Part shown: one piece after another, positions 62,681 through 64,000 of the stretch
How the letters are laid out: every line of letters begins with the position of its first letter
How positions within the stretch are numbered: position 1 is the stretch's first letter
NCBI GenBank assembly: GCA_030704615.1
Contig: CM060734.1
Span: 16,244,001 to 16,308,000 of the forward strand
Length of the DNA stretch: 64,000 bases
From: Takakia lepidozioides
Lineage: Eukaryota; Streptophyta; Takakiopsida; Takakiales; Takakiaceae
Reading direction: 5' to 3'
Program-made: the position numbers and the translations under genes
The notes under the pieces: generated by a model
Told to the model about the DNA's origin: nothing
Databases searched by the model: none
The model's input: the letters and a program-made list of their open reading frames with translations, nothing else

Positions 62681-64000
62681 CCAGTTTGAGCGGGAACAAA
62701 AGGGACAGAACCTACCTCTGTCAGGGGCTGACGTTGGTAGTAAGACTTACCTTCATATATAGAATTAATCCGGGTTTTCCAGATATCCTCTAGAAATCCC
62801 TTCGCACAAGCATCAATCTGCTGTGTGTGATTTGCCCAAAAACTAGGCCTCAGGAGGGCCTGGGCTTTTGGCTCAGCCTCGAGACTTTCAAAGCTGGTAA
62901 ACAGGGGTACAGGCACAATTCCTTGATAGAATTGAAGAGAGCGTCTCTTTGGTGAGAGAACCCCGGACAGTGTATCAGAAAATGAATACTGTCTTCAGAT
63001 TGCCCACACAGCGGGCAATTGCACTCTCCCTTTCCTCTCTGCTTCTGTTTGCTGTTCAAAGGTAGGCTTCCTGCCCTGAGTTTAAATTTCAGTCTAGTGC
63101 CGAGAGTGGGTAGACCCTTGAGGTCATCCAAGATGTCCTCCCCCATGTCACTGACTGGAAACAAGGTCAGGGAAGTTTTCTGCCTAACTTCAATTTCATC
63201 AGACAATCTCATGGCAACAGACATGGCTTTGGACACTACAGCCTCTAAGTTAGTCAGATTTATCCAGCAGGGTCAAGACTTGCGGATCCAGGTCCAGGTC
63301 CTTGAGAATCTCTTCTGCCAGGACTGAGCCTGTTTGACAGGACGGATTCATCTCGTCGGGAGCTTAAGGACGGAATGCCAAACTCACCCCGAACAGCCAC
63401 ATTGGCTGTTTTGGAGCATGCTGACATACACTCCTTAAGCACCCCCACTTGAATGGATTCTAGAGACTTAGCCTGGTTGGAGTTATCAACCCATATTGCA
63501 GATCCGTACTCCAAGGCAGGTCTAATAACGCGACAAAGCATGGTTTTCTTAACCTCAGAGTTGACCCCTCTGCAGTGGAAAAATTTAGTGAGCCCAGGAG
63601 CTTTGCCCTTGCCAGTTTGAACAACTTTCCGGATATGTGCATCCCAATTACAATTGGAGGAAAACTCAACGCCCAGGTAAGTGTAGGAAGGGAGGACCGG
63701 GATCTCTTGGCTACCCCACTGCCACTTAAGATCACTTCCTCCCTCTCCTCTGTCGTTGAATGCTCCCACTGCACATTTGCTGACATTAGCCTCTAGCCCC
63801 CAAAAATCAAAGTATCTCTTCGCGCAATCAATCAACTCCTGGAGATTGGTTGGAGTCTCCCCTATGCCTGCGAAGTCAACCGCAAACATAAGGGCTGGTA
63901 TGGTGGTATCACCCACCCTAAACCCAAATCCCTCACTTTCCACATCCTCGAGGAGTTGATTGATGAAAACATTGAAGAGCAGAGGGGAGAGAGTACATCC
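62635..64000 (-). pseudogene. LINE ORF2, RT C-terminal half and zinc motif
   Basis: Minus frame 63,943-63,260: MFAVDFAGIGE is the catalytic box with Val in place of the first Asp of FADD, then WGLEANVSKCAVGAF and PSYTYLGVEFSSNCNWDAHI (RT), TMLCRVIRPALEYGSAIW (thumb). Frames 63,236-62,850 and 62,916-62,635 follow: CNCPLCGQSEDSIHFLIHCP is the CCHC zf-RVT-type motif. Frameshifts lie near 63,260 and 62,880. The rest lies beyond the window. The altered active site and shifts make it inactive. Confidence 0.85.

Overview
The window looks like a repeat-dense stretch of nuclear DNA from a green-lineage (plant-type) eukaryote. Evidence for this: Ty3/gypsy elements with initiator-tRNA-Met primer sites and a chromodomain, hAT, CACTA and MULE transposase remnants, PLS-type pentatricopeptide (PPR) gene fragments, and genes with short GT-AG introns. 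A charophyte alga such as Chara is my best guess; that is inference from style, not an identification. I see no rRNA gene, no organellar or bacterial genes, no CRISPR, and almost no certain host gene. The only piece of a conserved host protein family outside the repeats is one cathepsin-B-like exon near 62.1 kb.

Layout. 1-2,460: decayed hAT transposase. 2,730-6,530: hairpin satellite (9-bp arms, GCGACCGCC/GGCGGTCGC) in a long left array and a short right array of opposite orientation, around a duplicated 119-bp satellite. 6,737-8,588: inverted partial copy of gypsy family 3. 8,589-9,798: gypsy family 2 fragment. 9,799-14,115 (minus): seven-exon gene remnant with a ParB-like domain and a possible methyltransferase-like domain, with a palindrome-rich satellite in one intron. 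16,255-18,704 and 30,786-31,540: one MULE transposase gene split by a 12-kb retrotransposon (18,705-30,781). 31,540-44,075: nested gypsy and LINE pieces scrambled by a 2.4-kb inversion. 44,076-47,640: CACTA remnant between two oppositely oriented PPR fragments. 47,636-50,390: second MULE copy. 52.06-52.6 kb: 64-bp minisatellite. 52,855-53,815: LINE RT. 54,468-60,820: gypsy family 3 element. 62,690-64,000: second LINE.

The most interesting object is the 12-kb insertion. It encodes Gag, an aspartic protease, a C5-cytosine DNA methyltransferase, and an RT-RNase H-integrase polyprotein ending in a PHD finger, so it carries both a writer and a possible reader of chromatin marks. Its ends are not ordinary LTRs. 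The order is B - internal - A - B - A, flanked by a 4-bp target duplication, which is a split-direct-repeat layout like that of tyrosine-recombinase retroelements although this element encodes a DDE integrase. A second, diverged, truncated copy at 31,795-32,999 has the same 3' organisation. The 13 bases at the B1/internal junction are perfectly complementary to a segment inside B, as expected for Tf1-like self-priming rather than tRNA priming.

Most coding units carry stops or frameshifts and are annotated as pseudogenes. The 991-residue RT-integrase-PHD frame and the 518-residue methyltransferase frame of the 12-kb element are open and keep their catalytic motifs.
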